Assembly: GCF_039994875.1 (NCBI RefSeq)
Contig: NZ_CP121196.1
Span: 5,890,001 to 5,954,000, forward strand
Origin: Telmatobacter sp. DSM 110680
GTDB lineage: Bacteria; Acidobacteriota; Terriglobia; Terriglobales; Acidobacteriaceae
Length of the DNA: 64,000 nt
Direction of reading: 5' to 3'
Shown here one piece after another: positions 1-10,000 of this stretch. Position 1 is the first letter of the stretch, and the number at the start of each line of letters is the position of its first letter. The position numbers and the translations under genes were made by a program. The notes under the pieces are model-generated. The model saw only the letters and a program-made list of their open reading frames with translations. It was not told where the DNA came from and made no database searches.

Positions 1-1
1 A

Positions 2-424
2 TATCTCGCAATGCAAGGACATAGATATTCAGGGCGCGTGAAACAGTCTGTTCATGTGGATCCGCAGCTCTATGATTCATTGATTCCAAGCATGCTTCTG
101 CAACCAATTGTCGAGAACGCTTACGTGCATGGTCTGTCCAGGATAGAAGCGACCGGCACACTCATGCTCGAAGTTCACCGGCATGGCAAGCAGATTCGGA
201 TTACCGTCGTGAATAGCGGTATTGGAATGAATCCCGCGTCTTACGCAGAAAACGGCCACGGAGTAGGCCTGCGCAACATTAAGAACCGTCTTAAGCTTCA
301 TTACGGAGAAGACTCGCACTTCGAGATTGCTGAAGTAGACCCAAGGCACGTTAGGGTTGACGTCGAGCTTCCACTCCGGTATTCGAATGATGTCATGAAA
401 CCTGCGGCTAAATTCGGTAGGTGA
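2..424 (+). CDS. LytS-type sensor histidine kinase, C-terminal fragment (5' end outside window)
   Basis: The reading frame is open to the left edge, so this is the 3' end of a longer gene. The visible part begins in the His_kinase region and runs into a HATPase_c domain. The N-box motif LLQPIVENAYVHG is clear, followed by a VxNSGIGM G1-type motif and the GVGLRNIKNRL G2-type motif that holds ATP. This is the usual C-terminus of the LytS/YehU family, membrane sensor kinases that pair with LytTR response regulators. The sensor and phospho-acceptor parts and any partner regulator lie outside the window. Family assignment is firm; the signal is unknown. Confidence 0.85.
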   Translation, partial: YLAMQGHRYSGRVKQSVHVDPQLYDSLIPSMLLQPIVENAYVHGLSRIEATGTLMLEVHRHGKQIRITVVNSGIGMNPASYAENGHGVGLRNIKNRLKLHYGEDSHFEIAEVDPRHVRVDVELPLRYSNDVMKPAAKFGR

Positions 425-859
425 TGATCCGTACAATTCTCTCGGACGATGAGGTATTGACTCATCCAAAGATTGGACAGGAGAAGATTCCAACGAGTTA
501 TAGCAATCGATCGCGCATTTCAAGGCTCACGAAATTCTCGCTAACTACCAAAGATTGAATCCGACGAGACGTTGAACGCGACAGGCATAGAGACCTTCGG
601 TCTATTCATTAGAACGATGAAGCGATTGGTCCTTTTTTGTTGCCATTCGCCGCGAATCCACGAAACTGTATTAAATGCTCCATAAATACATAAGATCGAT
701 GATAAGGTGGCTGGTTTCTCTGCCAAGTTCAGACCACGTTTGCTGCGGCTGCACAAGGCTCTGCAACCATCATCCCGCCTGCTGTCTTCTCGTCACAAAT
801 ACTCGCTAGGGGAGAACTTGCGGCAGCAAACCTGCACTAACTGCTTTGAGGTCCTTCCC
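425..859. other. Intergenic stretch with no recognised gene
   Basis: No frame here gives a protein that resembles a known family or has a convincing ribosome-binding site, and no clear terminator or repeat was seen. It presumably holds the promoter of the SRPBCC gene that starts at 860. Confidence 0.4.
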
Positions 860-1342
860 ATGAGCACAAATATACTCGCCGGACATCCTGTATCGACCAT
901 CTGTGAGTTGAAGCGTCATCCGTTAACTGACCGCCCTCTCAGCATCACTGCAATGACAAATGTGAATGCAGATCGAAGTAGAATCTATCACGCGCTTACA
1001 GTCGCCGAGTACATCGAAGCATGGTTTTCGGTCCCCGGTGCGATTGCGGGCCACACCAGAGCATTCGCTCATGAGAACTCTCTTTCGATTCGCTACTGCA
1101 CACAGCATCAGCAATTCGCAATTCTCTGTTCATATCACGTTTGCCGAAGGAGCAAGCTGATGTTTTCCTGGCAACACTCTGCGCTTGACGAAGCGACACC
1201 AAGCTTTGTGAAGATTCGATTGATAGGTAATTTCGGGCGCACAACCGTGCATGTAACGCATGCCGGCTTGACCTTGTCTAACCAAAAATGGCATGAGAAC
1301 TTATGGACGTTGTCTCTCGTGCACCTCAGCAAACTCTTTTGA
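860..1342 (+). CDS. SRPBCC (AHSA1-like) domain protein
   Basis: A 160-residue product. The frame stays open further upstream, but the ATG at 860 has a GAGG eight bases before it and gives a compact single-domain protein, so it is preferred. After about 30 residues comes a pattern typical of the START/SRPBCC fold: a short beta strand, an alpha segment with HALTVAEYIEAWF (the usual 'W..lt..e.i..W' of AHSA1 proteins), several beta strands, a segment IRLIGNFGRTTVHVTHAG, then a tryptophan-containing C-terminal helix. Members bind hydrophobic ligands or act as cofactors; no substrate can be named. It is a single gene between the kinase fragment and the convergent hoxU. Confidence 0.6.
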   Translation: MSTNILAGHPVSTICELKRHPLTDRPLSITAMTNVNADRSRIYHALTVAEYIEAWFSVPGAIAGHTRAFAHENSLSIRYCTQHQQFAILCSYHVCRRSKLMFSWQHSALDEATPSFVKIRLIGNFGRTTVHVTHAGLTLSNQKWHENLWTLSLVHLSKLF

Positions 1343-1523
1343 AAACGGCAAACACGTTTACCGGCATCGAGTATTAGAGGCGTGTGAATTGGCCTCTTTG
1401 CATGTCCACCATCGACTTGTAATCAATTCATCGAAGAGTAGCGATCAACCGACTTGTAATGGACTCGGCACTGATATGTCCGCAAATATTCGTCGGCGTA
1501 TCCTTGAATCTATAGACCTCGTC

Positions 1524-2237
1524 TCAAGCATGACGCATAGTAGTTCTACTCGCCGAGATGCGCGCAATCATTTCGCTGTCCTTTTCTAAATGAATCGGAG
1601 CTAGACCTTTCTCAACTAAGGCTCCCGTAGGGCATGCCTGGATACATTTGCCACAGCCTGTGCAATTTCTGGCATTGCCCCAATTGTCGGCCATATCGCT
1701 CACCAGTCGCGAAGAGATGCCGCGCGCAGATACTTCCCAAACATGAGCACCTTCCAACTCCGCACAGACACGCACGCAACGCGTGCAAAGAATGCAACGG
1801 TTGTGATCAACCACGTATCGCGGATGACTCATGTCAACACGAAGACGTGGATTGTTGTACGGGTATCGAACGTGTGTGATTTCGAGCGACTGAGCGAGCG
1901 CCTGGAGTTCGCAGCGACCGTTAGATACGCACACTGAGCAGATGTGGTTACGCTCGACTAGAAGCAGTTCGATCGCCATCCTGCGATACTCTTCGAGTCT
2001 CGGCGATGTTGTTCTGATTGACATGCCATCCTGAACAGGAGTAGTGCATGCTGGCAGCAGCCTGTCCGTCCCTGCAAGCTCCACCATGCATACACGGCAC
2101 GCACCCGTGGCGCTCAAGCCCTTGAGATAGCAAAGCGTCGGGATATTCTTTCCATGTTCGCGAGCAGCCTCAAGAAGCATTTGACCTTCGGGAACTGTTA
2201 TCAACTCGCCATCGATTCTCAAAGAGACGGTCGTCAA
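1524..2237 (-). CDS. hoxU: HoxU-like diaphorase Fe-S subunit
   Basis: A 237-residue iron-sulfur protein of the NuoG-N/HoxU family, which wires electrons between an NAD(P)-handling flavoprotein and a hydrogenase or other partner in the cytoplasm. Ligands are visible for four clusters: a plant-type [2Fe-2S] (C36, C47, C50, C64), a His-ligated [4Fe-4S] (H98, C100, C103, C109, in the HoxU-like context NHICSVCVSNGRCELQ), and two ferredoxin-type [4Fe-4S] (C148/151/154/158 and C192/195/198/202). The start is TTG, supported by AAGGAG just upstream. It is the last gene of a minus-strand operon, 18 bases after the HoxF-like fusion. No hoxY or hoxH follows it, so its hydrogenase partner is not the usual adjacent group 3d enzyme. 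Confidence 0.87.
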   Translation of the reverse strand: MTTVSLRIDGELITVPEGQMLLEAAREHGKNIPTLCYLKGLSATGACRVCMVELAGTDRLLPACTTPVQDGMSIRTTSPRLEEYRRMAIELLLVERNHICSVCVSNGRCELQALAQSLEITHVRYPYNNPRLRVDMSHPRYVVDHNRCILCTRCVRVCAELEGAHVWEVSARGISSRLVSDMADNWGNARNCTGCGKCIQACPTGALVEKGLAPIHLEKDSEMIARISASRTTMRHA

Positions 2238-2255
2238 GGATTCTCCTTCTATAGC

Positions 2256-5200
2256 TCACTTCTCCGCAACGACGGCACGCAAATCGCAACGAAGACAGCG
2301 GCGGCTTTCCTCAAGTGCTTCTGCGGAACTTAGCGTGCACACTACTTCGTCCTGCGTTCGCTCGCGAACCGCGACCGGTACATTTACCCCCACGTGGCGC
2401 TTGCTCAGGCTGGGGTCGCCGGGGGTACTGCGTCCATATTCAAGCTGAGGGAAGATTTGTTCCCAGCGCGAGCCGCCCATCAAGCGCTCATCGATCTTGC
2501 GCGCCGCTTGCTTACCACCGCTCATGGCGTTCGATACATTGGAAGCACCCGTAATCACATCTCCCCCGGCGTAGAAGCTGGCTCGGCTCGTTTCCAGCGT
2601 GAATCGGTCTACTTTGATCGTTCCTTGTTCCTTCAGTTCCAATCCCGAGGCGCGGCAGAAATCAAGGTCAAAAGTTTCGCCGACGGCAAGGATCACGGAT
2701 TCGCACTCAAAGCGTTTTACTTCATCTGTAGGGATCGGGCGGCGGCGTCCCGAGTTGTCATAGGCGCCTAGCCGGGTCTTCACAATTTCAATCGCTTTCA
2801 CGTGACCCTTTGCGTCGCCGAGAATGCGGTGGGGTGCCGCGAGAAACACTAGCCGCACGCCTTCCTCCTCGGCTGCATGGATCTCTTCATCGATTGCAGG
2901 CATATCCCTGCGTTCACGTCGGTAGAGAATCGTAACCTCGGCGCCTGCTCGCTTGGCAGTTCGAGCTGAATCAATCGCCGCATTGCCACCGCCGATGATA
3001 ACTACGCGCGCACCAAGGGGAACGGACTCGTTCTTCGCCATCGATTCAAGGAATGGCAGCGCGGGATAGACCCCCGTCAACTCCGTGCCGGGCAGATAGA
3101 GCCACGACTCTTTCCACGTACCAATAGATAGGAATGTCGCGTCAAATTGGCTCGCCAGATCGTTCAGCGAAAGTTTGGCTCCAACTTTCGTGTCGAAGAT
3201 CATTTTCACGCCGACACGCTCGATCAATTCGAGTTCACGATGAAGCACCAATTTTGGCAGACGATATTCCGGGATTGCGAACCGAAGCATCCCCCCTGCC
3301 TCGCTACGCTCTTCGAAGATCGTTACTTCATGTCCCAGCATGGATAGGTAGAAAGCTGCCGTCAGACCAGTTGGCCCCGCACCTGCAACTGCAATCTTGC
3401 GCCCCGTAGACGTCAGCTTGTGTGTCAAGATGCGCTTCACCATCGGCTCGAACAATTCCGACGAATACACTGAGTCTGCAATGTAGCGATGCACCTCACG
3501 CATGTTTACAACTTCGTCAAATGACTGCCGCCGGCATCGGTTATCGCATGGATGCTGGCAAACGCGACCCGTAGAAGCCGGAAGCGGGTTGTCCATCACC
3601 ACGGATTCGAATGCGTCCTCAAGGCGGCCTTCCTGGAAGAGTTCAAGAAAGCGCGGGATGTTCATTCGAAGAGGACAGCTGTTTTCGCATGGAGACACTG
3701 CAAGTTCCTGGCAGACTCCAGCCCTGCATCGTCTTCCCAGGATATGGTCCTGATATTCGTCGCGAAAATGCCTCAGAGTCGTCAAGACTGGGTTCGGAGC
3801 CGACTGCCCCAGGCCACAAAGAGAACAAGCACGAATCATCCGTGCCAACTCATCCAAAGTCTCCAGATGTTCCCTGGAGCCTCTGCCTTCTGTGATTGCG
3901 TTTAGGATCCGCAGTGCCTTGTCGAGCCCTACTCTGCACGGCACGCACTTCCCGCATGATTCGGAGTGTGTGAATTCGATGAAGTAGCGTGCGACATCCA
4001 CCATGCAGTTGTCTTCATCCATAACCACCATGCCACCCGAACCCATGATTGAACCGATTTGCGCAAGGCTCTCGTAATCGACCGGTGTGTCGAACATTTC
4101 AGCAGGTATGCATCCCCCCGACGGACCTCCTGTCTGGACTGCGAGTACGCGACGCCCGTTGGCGGCGCCCTCACCGATGTCGTAGATGAACGTTCTTAAG
4201 GGTGTACCAAGCGGCATTTCTACGAGTCCGGTGTTCTGCACTTTTCCCACGAGAGAGAAGACTTTCGTCCCCGGACTTTTCTGACTGCCCGTTTCGGCGA
4301 ACCAGCCGGGGCCGCGACTTACGATTGCTGGAATATTGCACCAGGTTTCGACATTGTTGATGTCGGTGGGCATGCCCCACAACCCCTTCTGCGCTGGAAA
4401 GGGTGGGCGGGGCCGCGGCCTGCCGGCACAACCTTCCAGCGACGCAATCAAGGCAGTCTCCTCTCCGCAAACAAACGCACCCGCACCCTGCACCAGTTCG
4501 ATGTTGAAGTCAAATCCGCGATTGAGAATGTTCGTTCCAAGCAGCCCGTATTCGCGCGCCTGCTCAATTGCACGACTCAGACGGCGTACCGCCAGCGGGT
4601 ATTCCGCACGGATATAAACAATGCCTTTCGTTGCACTCGTGGCGTACGCTCCGACGATCATGCCCTCCAAAACCGAATGAGGATCACTTTCGATTTCGTT
4701 GCGATTCATGTACGCGCCCGGATCTCCCTCGTCCGCATTGCAGATGACGTACTTCTCATCGGCCTTCGCCTTGGCAAGGAAGTCCCACTTGTTTCCTGTC
4801 AGAAATCCGGCGCCGCCGCGTCCACGCAACCGCGATGCCTTGATAAGCTCAACTATCGATTCCGGGCGCCCATCGATAAGAACCTTGTAAAGCGACTGGT
4901 ACCCGCCTACTGCGATATATTCCTCAATATCTTCCGGATTGATCAACCCCGCATTCCTCAACACAATCTTCTTCTGACCTTTGAAGAACGGGATCGAATT
5001 CCACAAAGGTATCTCGGGATAGCCCTGGCCGAATCTGAACTGCGCGGTGATATGATCCCACTCTTCCAGTTTGCAAAAGATAAGATCGGGAGGCATCACC
5101 CTGGACGAAAGGGCTTCGAGAATTCGGGCGGCATCATTGGGCCGTACACGGTTTAAAATTACGAGCGGACCGCCGGGAACGCGAACACCCACAAGCGGCT

Positions 5201-5420
5201 CCTGGAAGCAGGCGCCGAAACAGCCCACGCCCGCAAGTTGAACATCCAGACCGCTTCGCTCGATGGCATCGTTGAGAGCGTGAAATACCTCTTCGGCTCC
5301 GTTACCGCGCCCGCATGTGCCCATTCCCACCGTGATTCGCGGAATGGCGGACATGAGCTTACCAACCCCGGATTCGCGTATAGCGTTAAAGCTCCCGATA
5401 TCCTCGATGCGCGATTTCAT
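2256..5420 (-). CDS. HoxF/NuoF-like NADH-binding subunit fused to a GltD-like NADPH oxidoreductase
   Basis: A 1054-residue fusion. Residues 28-105 form a thioredoxin-like [2Fe-2S] domain (C36, GCFGAC at 66-71). Residues 130-560 are a NuoF/HoxF core with the FMN/NADH motifs RGRGGAGF (199-206) and NADEGDPGAYMNR, and a [4Fe-4S] cluster at C489, C492, C495 and C535. Residues 575-1054 match the small subunit of glutamate synthase and related NADPH:Fe-S oxidoreductases: Cys-rich entry (C578, C582, C621, C625, C629), FAD motif GAGPTG (680-685), then a second dinucleotide fold GGGNAA followed by YRRERRDMPA, usual for NADPH. It ends with RCLRCD. The start ATG overlaps the hoxE stop as ATGA, with GAGG upstream. 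NuoF plus GltD modules also occur in flavin-based transhydrogenases of the Stn type, so two pyridine-nucleotide sites in one chain are plausible. Electron bifurcation is inference only. Confidence 0.88.
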   Translation of the reverse strand: MKSRIEDIGSFNAIRESGVGKLMSAIPRITVGMGTCGRGNGAEEVFHALNDAIERSGLDVQLAGVGCFGACFQEPLVGVRVPGGPLVILNRVRPNDAARILEALSSRVMPPDLIFCKLEEWDHITAQFRFGQGYPEIPLWNSIPFFKGQKKIVLRNAGLINPEDIEEYIAVGGYQSLYKVLIDGRPESIVELIKASRLRGRGGAGFLTGNKWDFLAKAKADEKYVICNADEGDPGAYMNRNEIESDPHSVLEGMIVGAYATSATKGIVYIRAEYPLAVRRLSRAIEQAREYGLLGTNILNRGFDFNIELVQGAGAFVCGEETALIASLEGCAGRPRPRPPFPAQKGLWGMPTDINNVETWCNIPAIVSRGPGWFAETGSQKSPGTKVFSLVGKVQNTGLVEMPLGTPLRTFIYDIGEGAANGRRVLAVQTGGPSGGCIPAEMFDTPVDYESLAQIGSIMGSGGMVVMDEDNCMVDVARYFIEFTHSESCGKCVPCRVGLDKALRILNAITEGRGSREHLETLDELARMIRACSLCGLGQSAPNPVLTTLRHFRDEYQDHILGRRCRAGVCQELAVSPCENSCPLRMNIPRFLELFQEGRLEDAFESVVMDNPLPASTGRVCQHPCDNRCRRQSFDEVVNMREVHRYIADSVYSSELFEPMVKRILTHKLTSTGRKIAVAGAGPTGLTAAFYLSMLGHEVTIFEERSEAGGMLRFAIPEYRLPKLVLHRELELIERVGVKMIFDTKVGAKLSLNDLASQFDATFLSIGTWKESWLYLPGTELTGVYPALPFLESMAKNESVPLGARVVIIGGGNAAIDSARTAKRAGAEVTILYRRERRDMPAIDEEIHAAEEEGVRLVFLAAPHRILGDAKGHVKAIEIVKTRLGAYDNSGRRRPIPTDEVKRFECESVILAVGETFDLDFCRASGLELKEQGTIKVDRFTLETSRASFYAGGDVITGASNVSNAMSGGKQAARKIDERLMGGSRWEQIFPQLEYGRSTPGDPSLSKRHVGVNVPVAVRERTQDEVVCTLSSAEALEESRRCLRCDLRAVVAEK

Positions 5421-5956
5421 TTTTTCCTCAAACTCAACGCGTTGATCTCACGCTGCAGTGTGCGCTCATTTACGTGACTTAAAATGTGGTGATTGACTTC
5501 AACAACGGGCGCCAAAGCACACTGTCCAAAACACGCGACGGTTCTAACTGTGAAGTGCCGGTCCTTTGTCGTCACCGACAACTTGTCTGCGTCGCTGGAA
5601 TCATCGCTGTTTCCCTGAAACAGGCCTAGGTCGAGACACAACTTGGCAAGCAGATCTCGCGAGCCTCGGGTGTGACACGCGGTGCCTCGGCATACGCAAA
5701 CCACGTTATCGCCCTGCGGATCGAGATTGAAGAGCGCATAGAATGTGGCGACGCTGTAGACGTTAGCAGGGGGAATTCCAGTTTTGGCGGCAACATGTCG
5801 GAGAGTCTCCAGCGACAGAAACTTGTGAGGATTTGCCGCCTGCACATCTTCGAGAATTCCCAATAATGCTCCAGCTCCATCTCCATGTTCAGCGATCGCC
5901 TGGTCAATCAGCAGTTTCTCGCTCGCGGTTAATGCCTGAGCAATGACATCCGGCAT
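5417..5956 (-). CDS. hoxE: HoxE/NuoE-like [2Fe-2S] subunit
   Basis: A 179-residue protein of the NuoE/HoxE family (usual length 160-180). A helical N-terminus (about 1-75, with the conserved VYSVATFYALF) is followed by a thioredoxin-like [2Fe-2S] domain with ligands C89, C94, C142 and C146 (CRGTAC and CFGQC). Between the Cys pairs is an acidic, Ser/Asp-rich insert at about 116-125. It passes electrons to or from the FMN of the HoxF-like subunit in the cytoplasm. It is the first gene of the hoxE-hoxF/gltD-hoxU operon; the ATG has GAGGAGG upstream, and its stop overlaps the next start by four bases. Confidence 0.88.
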   Translation of the reverse strand: MPDVIAQALTASEKLLIDQAIAEHGDGAGALLGILEDVQAANPHKFLSLETLRHVAAKTGIPPANVYSVATFYALFNLDPQGDNVVCVCRGTACHTRGSRDLLAKLCLDLGLFQGNSDDSSDADKLSVTTKDRHFTVRTVACFGQCALAPVVEVNHHILSHVNERTLQREINALSLRKK

Positions 5957-6317
5957 TCGATCCTCCTCGCCCGAACCAGGCCCCTTGCTTTCTACTCAAT
6001 TTCCGCCAATACTCGGATGGAGCGAAGAAGGAAGAGCGTGGACAAGGCAGAGCACATTCCAACGGGCACGCGCTACGCGTTCTAAACTCCTGCACCGGAA
6101 CTCCCGAGAATCGTCCGCCGGAACTCTGATACCACGCACTAACCGTTGGATGTGCCTTCGATCACACAGAGCTGTGATCAAGTTCTGAGCAAAATCTTTC
6201 CGTAATGCAGTTTTTGCATTCGAGAACAAGGAGCGACATGTGCGAATTGTCGAGCTAAAAAACGTCGAGGAGTTGAATCAAAGAGAGGCTCCTCTGTGAT
6301 CAAACTACAGATATCGC
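5957..6317. other. Region upstream of hoxE; no gene recognised
   Basis: About 360 bases between hoxE and the GrlR-like gene, both on the minus strand. No frame resembles a protein family. It must hold the hoxE promoter and contains the inverted repeat described at 6160-6179. Confidence 0.45.
6160..6179. promoter_or_regulatory. Inverted repeat GATCACA-N6-TGTGATC, candidate operator for hoxE
   Basis: Two perfect 7-base arms separated by six bases lie about 205 bases upstream of the hoxE start. The 20-base span and spacing suit a dimeric helix-turn-helix regulator. The half-site order (TCACA then TGTGA) is the reverse of the classical CRP/FNR layout, so no family is assigned. A related half-site TGTGATC recurs near 6295. 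Confidence 0.4.
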
Positions 6318-6632
6318 TCACAGACCTTTGCGAAGTTCCACGGAGACGAGAGCTTCTGGTCTGTTGTCGGGATGTCCTGCGACTCGGGCATAATTACCCG
6401 TCACTGATCCCTTTAGAAAGAATGTGATTGGATGCGTGAGATCAGCGGGTTGTGATGATCCTGCATAAGGACTGACACGAACATTTGCGTAGAGATTAGA
6501 ACCTTCTTCCTGATAAGAACCGGAATAGGTGTGCGCCGGGTCGCCACCTTCGATTATCCCGTCACGTAACACCGCGACACCGTCCCCATTCAGCTGTCCT
6601 GATGTGAAGTGTGCATACCAGATACCTTCCAT
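6318..6632 (-). CDS. GrlR-like small regulatory protein
   Basis: A 104-residue protein with the layout of the GrlR family: an N-terminal MEGIWYAHF strand, then VAVLRDGIIEGGDPAHTYSGSY, close to the 'v.v..g.i.GGD..ytY.G.y' core that builds the lipocalin-like beta barrel. GrlR was described as the partner that represses GrlA in type III secretion regulation, but family members occur widely without such systems. The ATG at 6632 is chosen because GAGGGGG lies seven bases upstream and the conserved domain starts there. It sits alone between the hox operon and the hydrogenase operon, with no GrlA-like gene beside it. Role unknown. Confidence 0.6.
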   Translation of the reverse strand: MEGIWYAHFTSGQLNGDGVAVLRDGIIEGGDPAHTYSGSYQEEGSNLYANVRVSPYAGSSQPADLTHPITFFLKGSVTGNYARVAGHPDNRPEALVSVELRKGL

Positions 6633-7031
6633 TTCATTACCCCCTCGCTTGAAGAGTGCGAATCTGGCCAATCAGCATACTCCAAACTCACGCGCACCAG
6701 CGTCGAAATAATTCAGCGATATTTTCAGACGTCACGCGGGGACGGGTGACGGCCGGGAGAATCAGCCAGAAATCTGTCGTGATGTTTGTCACAAGCAGTG
6801 TTTGCCGCGATGTGCTAACACCATGCCGTGCTCGGCTTGCTGCCGCGGCGCGAAGCAGTAGTTGAAAACCGATCGTGTGATGAGAAATTGAACTGCCCAC
6901 GCCTCAACGGCAGAATGTCGTAGCTCGGCGCTGCCCAGGATCGCTCGTATTCGCAGTCTCGCGGCGCTAGCCACCGCTGTGACGCGGGAGGTCTTATATC
7001 GGGCGCCATCCCATCAACATGGGAGGTGCAC
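6633..7031. other. Divergent promoter region between GrlR-like gene and hydrogenase operon
   Basis: About 400 bases without a recognisable gene. It should carry promoters in both directions. No clear sigma-54 element or strong -35/-10 pair was identified by eye. A ribosome-binding site GGGAGG sits at 7021-7026. Confidence 0.4.
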
Positions 7032-10000
7032 ATGCCGAAGCTGAATGATCCGGTTTATCTTCTGCTCGCACCGTGCGTACTTCTCTTCGGAGCCTTGTTG
7101 CAACTCACGATTGCGCGCATCTGTTCTGCCCGTGTCAAAGGCATTGTGGCTGCTGCGACGTGCCTTCCCGCACTGTTCAGCGTTATCAGCCTTCTTCCTC
7201 GCATCCAGTCGGGCGATGCAATCGACATCAACCTATTCTCGTGGGATGGGCCCCTCGTTCTCGCATTTCATATTGATTCTCTCAGCATCCTGTTTGCATT
7301 CATGGGAACCTGTCTTGGCGCGATCGTTCTTGTCTATTCGATCGCCTATATGCGCCGGGACCCGGCAGTTACTCGTTTCTATGCAACGATGCTCGTGTTC
7401 ATCGGTGGTTTTGTTGCGCTCGTATATTGCGCCAATCTCTTCTGCCTTTACCTGTGCTGGGAGGTCATCGGCCTGTGTTCCTTTAGTCTCGTCGGCTTCT
7501 GGTACCAGCAGCCTGAGGCGGTGTCGGGTGCGCGCAAAGTTCTGCTGATGACTCACCTGGCAGGCTATGGATTGCTCATTGCCATACTCGTTCTCTATCA
7601 CCGTACGGGCACAGCCATGTGGACTGACCCCAGAATCGGCCGCAATTTCTCGACGGGAATCTTCCTCCTGATGCTAGCTGCACTACTCGCTAAGTCGGTA
7701 CAGGTTCCTTTGCACACATGGATCCCCGATGCAATGGCAGCGCCAACGCCGGTGAGTTCACTGCTCCACGCAGCTTGCTATGTGACTGCCGGCGTCTATC
7801 TTGCCGCGCGCATGCACAGCTTTGCGACATGGCTGCCTTCATGGAACTTGATACTGGTTTCAATCGCCTCCGTCACCATGATTGTCGGCGTCATGTACGC
7901 TCTCGTGCAGAGCGATTTGAAGCGAATGCTGGCCTTTTCCACGGTGAGCCAGATCGGCTACATGTTGCTCGGAATCGCCATCGGTACTCCGCTTGGAATC
8001 ATGGCGGGGCTTCTGCACTGTCTCAATCACGGATTCTTCAAGGGCGGCTTGTTTCTGAACGCAGGCGCGGTGCAGCATGCGGCGGGAACACGGGACATGA
8101 ACCTCTTGGGTGGACTGGCATCGCGCATGCCGCGCACCCTGCTCTGCTGGCTGATCGGCGTTGGCAACATGGCTGGCATCCCGCTGATGAGCGGCTTTGT
8201 CAGCAAGTGGATGCTGTATGCAGCTGCCATCCAGGCTGGATGGGCGATTCCCGCTGTCATTGCCTGGATCGCTAGCCTTGGAACGGTGTTCATGTGCGCG
8301 AAAGCCACAAGCGCCGTATTTCTCGGGCCGCCGTCTGAAGCCGCACAGGATGCGCACGAAGTCTCGCCTGTCATGCAGTGGGCCATGGGATTGATGGCAT
8401 TCGGAAGCATCGTTTTCGGTGTGGCACCTCAAATCGCCTATGTGTTGTTTTTTCATCCTATGTTCAGCGCCCTCGGCATGGATACGACATTGCGTGTCAC
8501 ATGGCTTGGTATGTTCGGCGGCGTAGGAGCCTTCTCCACAACAGGTGGATTAGTACTCGCCATTGTTTCATTCACATTGGGCACGGCCATCTTCGCGGTA
8601 GCACGCATTTCGAGCCGTCCTCGTGTCACAACAGTCGCTGGTTCCGCGGGCATTCTCCTCGGAGGTCCCAGCGATGTGTTCACGGGAGGCGAACCGCTAT
8701 GGGAGCACGACAGGCTATCTGCCGCCGACTTCTCTCACATCTTCGAACAGAACTGGCGATCTTTTTTCCGCTGGTCAAACGTAGACAAGCTCTACGCATA
8801 TGGCTTTCAGCAATTGCTTAGAGTAGCGCAGACTTTGGTGCGCCCGATGGCCTGGCTTGAGCAATGGGTGTTCCAGGGACTTCTAGTTCTTGCGGCGGCC
8901 ATGATACTAAGCGCGCTGTGGATGGGCCGGATTTCGCCAGTCTATGCAAGCATCGATACGACGCCGATGCCGGCTCTCCTCATCGGATCAATCTGTATTG
9001 CAGCAGTCACCCTGGTTTGCGCAGCTGCGACAACCAATGAGGAAAAATTCCTTCCCCTGCAATTGGCCGTCCCATCGTTCTTCGCGGTCGCCGGTTGCAT
9101 GGCTCAGGTCGAGTGGCAACGTTTCGCACTATTGGAGGCGGCAGCGCTGCTTAGCATTGTTCCAGTGTGGAAAGCAGCGCGCACTCGCACTTCACGTCTC
9201 ACGTACGTGGTTGTAGTGTTACTTTCTGGACTTTGCATGGAGTCTTCGCAACTGCTTGCAAAACCGGAACAAATCGGTTGGAGCCGAGCGCTTCTCCTGA
9301 CCAGCGTTTGTATCAAGTTTGCCGCAATTCCGTTCTTGTTCTGGCTGCTTCGGCTAGCAGATGAACTCCCGGCGATAGTGTTGGCTTTCATCCTCGCGGT
9401 GATCGACATCGCCGCTTTGGGCCAGCTGGCACTTCGTGTAGAGGTTGACCCGTCATTGCTCTTTCCCGCAGCACCCTGGTTGGTAATCGCTCTCCTCACC
9501 AGCCTGGTGGCCGGGACACTGATGCTTGCGCAACGGAGCATCAAGCGCCTGCTCGTCCTTTCCAGCATTGAAGACTTTGGATTTCTCCTACTGGGCGTCG
9601 CCTCGATCAGCAAACTCGGACTGGAAGGCGTTCTCCTCTCGGCTGCGTCGCATGCCCTCGGAAAAAGTTTGCTCTTTATTGCTATCGCTGCCCCGGAACG
9701 CGATGGGGCGCTCGCACGTGGAGATACAGGATTGGCCACGCGCTATCCGTACAGCGCTTTTGGGTTTCTCATAGGAATGCTCACGCTGCTTGGGGTTCCC
9801 CCAATGCTCGGCTTTGCCGGGCGCTGGAAACTCTATGAAACAGCTCTTTCCATTCATCCAGGATTGTTGGGAGGATTCGTACTTGCGTCCATGTTGGCTC
9901 TTATTGCGTATGTCATGGCGTTCACAAAACTATGGTGGGGAATCCCGTCATACGATGACAAACGTATCACCACGGTTGATACAACTGAGCGGTACTTCCC

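Noticed and set aside
6160..6179. Canonical CRP/FNR binding site
   Set aside because: The arms are in the order TCACA-N6-TGTGA, not TGTGA-N6-TCACA, so the family cannot be claimed.
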